Notes under the pieces: generated by a model | The model's input: the letters and a program-made list of their open reading frames with translations, nothing else | Told to the model about the DNA's origin: nothing | Databases searched by the model: none | Program-made: the position numbers and the translations under genes | Assembly (NCBI GenBank): GCA_023435225.1 | Contig: JAEYRX010000095.1 | Coordinates: forward strand, 1 to 5,592 | Length of the DNA stretch: 5,592 bases | DNA from: Bacillota bacterium | GTDB taxonomy: Bacteria > Bacillota > UBA4882 > UBA8346 | Direction of reading: 5' to 3' | Shown: positions 4,757 to 5,592 of the stretch, one piece after another | Numbering within the stretch: position 1 is the stretch's first letter | Layout of the letters: each line of letters starts with the position of its first letter

Positions 4757-4785
4757 TTGAAAAAAACAATCCGGGTTAATAATAT
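4757..4785 (+). promoter_or_regulatory. Putative sigma-A-type promoter for the secreted protein gene
   Basis: TTGAAA (4757-4762) and TAATAT (4780-4785) are 17 bases apart. A perfect TATAAT at 4787-4792 overlaps this region but has no matching -35 at the right distance. The -35 lies in the 14-bp box GGGTAATTGAAAAA (4751-4764), shared exactly with 558-571. The start codon at 4847 is about 55 bp beyond the expected transcription start. Confidence 0.6.
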
Positions 4786-4846
4786 TTATAATGAGAAAAC
4801 TCCGAAGCATGGCCTACGGATTATATTTTCAAGGGGTGATAAGCAT

Positions 4847-5592
4847 ATGAAAAGTAAGCGAAATACAATACTTATAATGTTGGCTTTATTAATATGTATC
4901 TCCTTAACTGGCCCAGCTATGGCTGATATGGCGATGGGACCTGTTGAACCTTGTTTCAGCGCTATCCCCATCTCTGATGAACCAAATGGGGCATATTTGG
5001 AAAGAGTAATAATGAACATAACTTTTTCCGGTGACCAAATCGGGGTCAACGAAAACTACACTTTCAGGAATGACCAGGAAGCCCACTCCATCAAGGTTGT
5101 TTTGCCTTTCCGGGAAAAACCCGAAGCTTTGAAAGTCTATTGCAATTTCAAAGAGATTGCTTACCAATGGTTGGAACTGGATGAGGTCGCGGATGATTTC
5201 CAATCCGGTTTGCAAGCTGATTTGACCGATTTTAAACAGGTTTTGGTTTTCGAAATACCCTTATCAAAAGGTGATAATAACGAAAAGGACCGGACCGTAA
5301 ATGTTTTCTACCGCCGGAAATGTCAAGCCAATTCGTTCAGTTACTGCATAGCCACAGCTAAAGCATGGAAACATCCGATCAAGGAAGTCATTTATTCTTT
5401 TAACATTTCGCGGGAAAAGTTCACCGGTGAATTGGAGTTTGTTGCGGAAAACTTCCGCATTCAGACAAAGTACGGTAAAAATACCCTGGAAGAGATGAAC
5501 TATAACGGCCAGGGACTCTATCATATCTCATTTGAAGATAAAGTCGTCAGAATGACGGTCAGTAATAAACAGGTTAGGTATCAGAATAATTA
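4847..5592 (+). CDS. Secreted protein of unknown function with a signal peptide; runs to the window edge
   Basis: AAGGGGTGAT (4831-4840), an almost full anti-Shine-Dalgarno match, stands 6 nt before the ATG. The frame is open for 248 codons and the last two bases are TA, so the stop is probably completed by the next base (TAA or TAG) and the protein may be nearly complete. Residues 1-26 are a clear Sec signal peptide: basic KSKR, a hydrophobic core (ILIMLALLICISL) and a cleavage site after AMA. No lipobox is present. The mature part starts DMAMGPVEPCF and is rich in short alternating strands (VIMNITFSGDQIGVNENYTF, then SIKVVLPF), suggesting beta-sandwich domains. Three further cysteines are spread out (in VYCNF, RKCQA and SYCIA). 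I do not recognise a named family. It would act at the cell surface or outside. It has its own promoter and is probably not part of the upstream operon. Confidence 0.8.
   Translation, partial: MKSKRNTILIMLALLICISLTGPAMADMAMGPVEPCFSAIPISDEPNGAYLERVIMNITFSGDQIGVNENYTFRNDQEAHSIKVVLPFREKPEALKVYCNFKEIAYQWLELDEVADDFQSGLQADLTDFKQVLVFEIPLSKGDNNEKDRTVNVFYRRKCQANSFSYCIATAKAWKHPIKEVIYSFNISREKFTGELEFVAENFRIQTKYGKNTLEEMNYNGQGLYHISFEDKVVRMTVSNKQVRYQNN

Noticed and set aside
4904..5524. Several minus-strand ORFs of 86-103 codons
   Set aside because: All are antisense to the secreted protein gene, whose signal peptide, ribosome site and promoter are clear.

Overview
The window looks like a piece of a low-to-medium GC bacterial chromosome. 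It is probably from a Bacillota (Firmicutes-like) genome: several genes have strong Shine-Dalgarno sequences of the AGGAGG / AAGGGGTGAT type, TTG-A-rich sigma-A-like promoters are visible, and coding is moderately AT-rich. This lineage call is inference. All complete genes lie on the plus strand; the only minus-strand gene is a transposase fragment cut by the left edge.

Layout. Positions 1-57 (minus) hold the first 19 codons of an IS200-like / REP-associated Y1 tyrosine transposase. Beside it, 132-430 is a dense, gene-free block of inverted repeats. It consists of a ~100-bp repeat (copy 1) followed by two nested hairpin modules closed by CCCAGC/GCTGGG arms. A second copy of the ~100-bp repeat lies 3.6 kb away at 3750-3852, so it is a dispersed element, plausibly a REP-type family mobilised by the adjacent transposase. 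A putative promoter (564-592) leads into a decayed stretch: a 37-codon methyltransferase N-terminus that stops early (690-803), an intact orphan ORF (906-1331) and a small ORF broken by two frame changes (1357-1534).

The functional core is a metallo-beta-lactamase-fold protein with an unusual metal motif (1551-2264), followed after 31 bp by an iron-sulfur flavoprotein of the flavodoxin-like NADPH-dependent reductase superfamily (2296-3081). These two are probably co-transcribed and may act in one pathway, but the substrate is unknown. After 76 bp comes an unrecognised protein with two pairs of CxxC motifs (3158-3703), then repeat copy 2, which sits just upstream of the ribosome binding site of an unrecognised acidic protein (3872-4534).

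The right part is intergenic (4535-4846). It carries a long imperfect inverted repeat with an internal 10-bp tandem duplication, and a good promoter sharing an exact 14-bp box with the promoter near 564. It leads into a secreted protein with a clear signal peptide (4847 to the right edge), whose reading frame is open to the last base and ends in TA, so its stop codon is probably completed by the next base.

The most unusual material is the transposase-linked structured repeat block and its second copy in a gene leader. No CRISPR array, tRNA or rRNA was seen.
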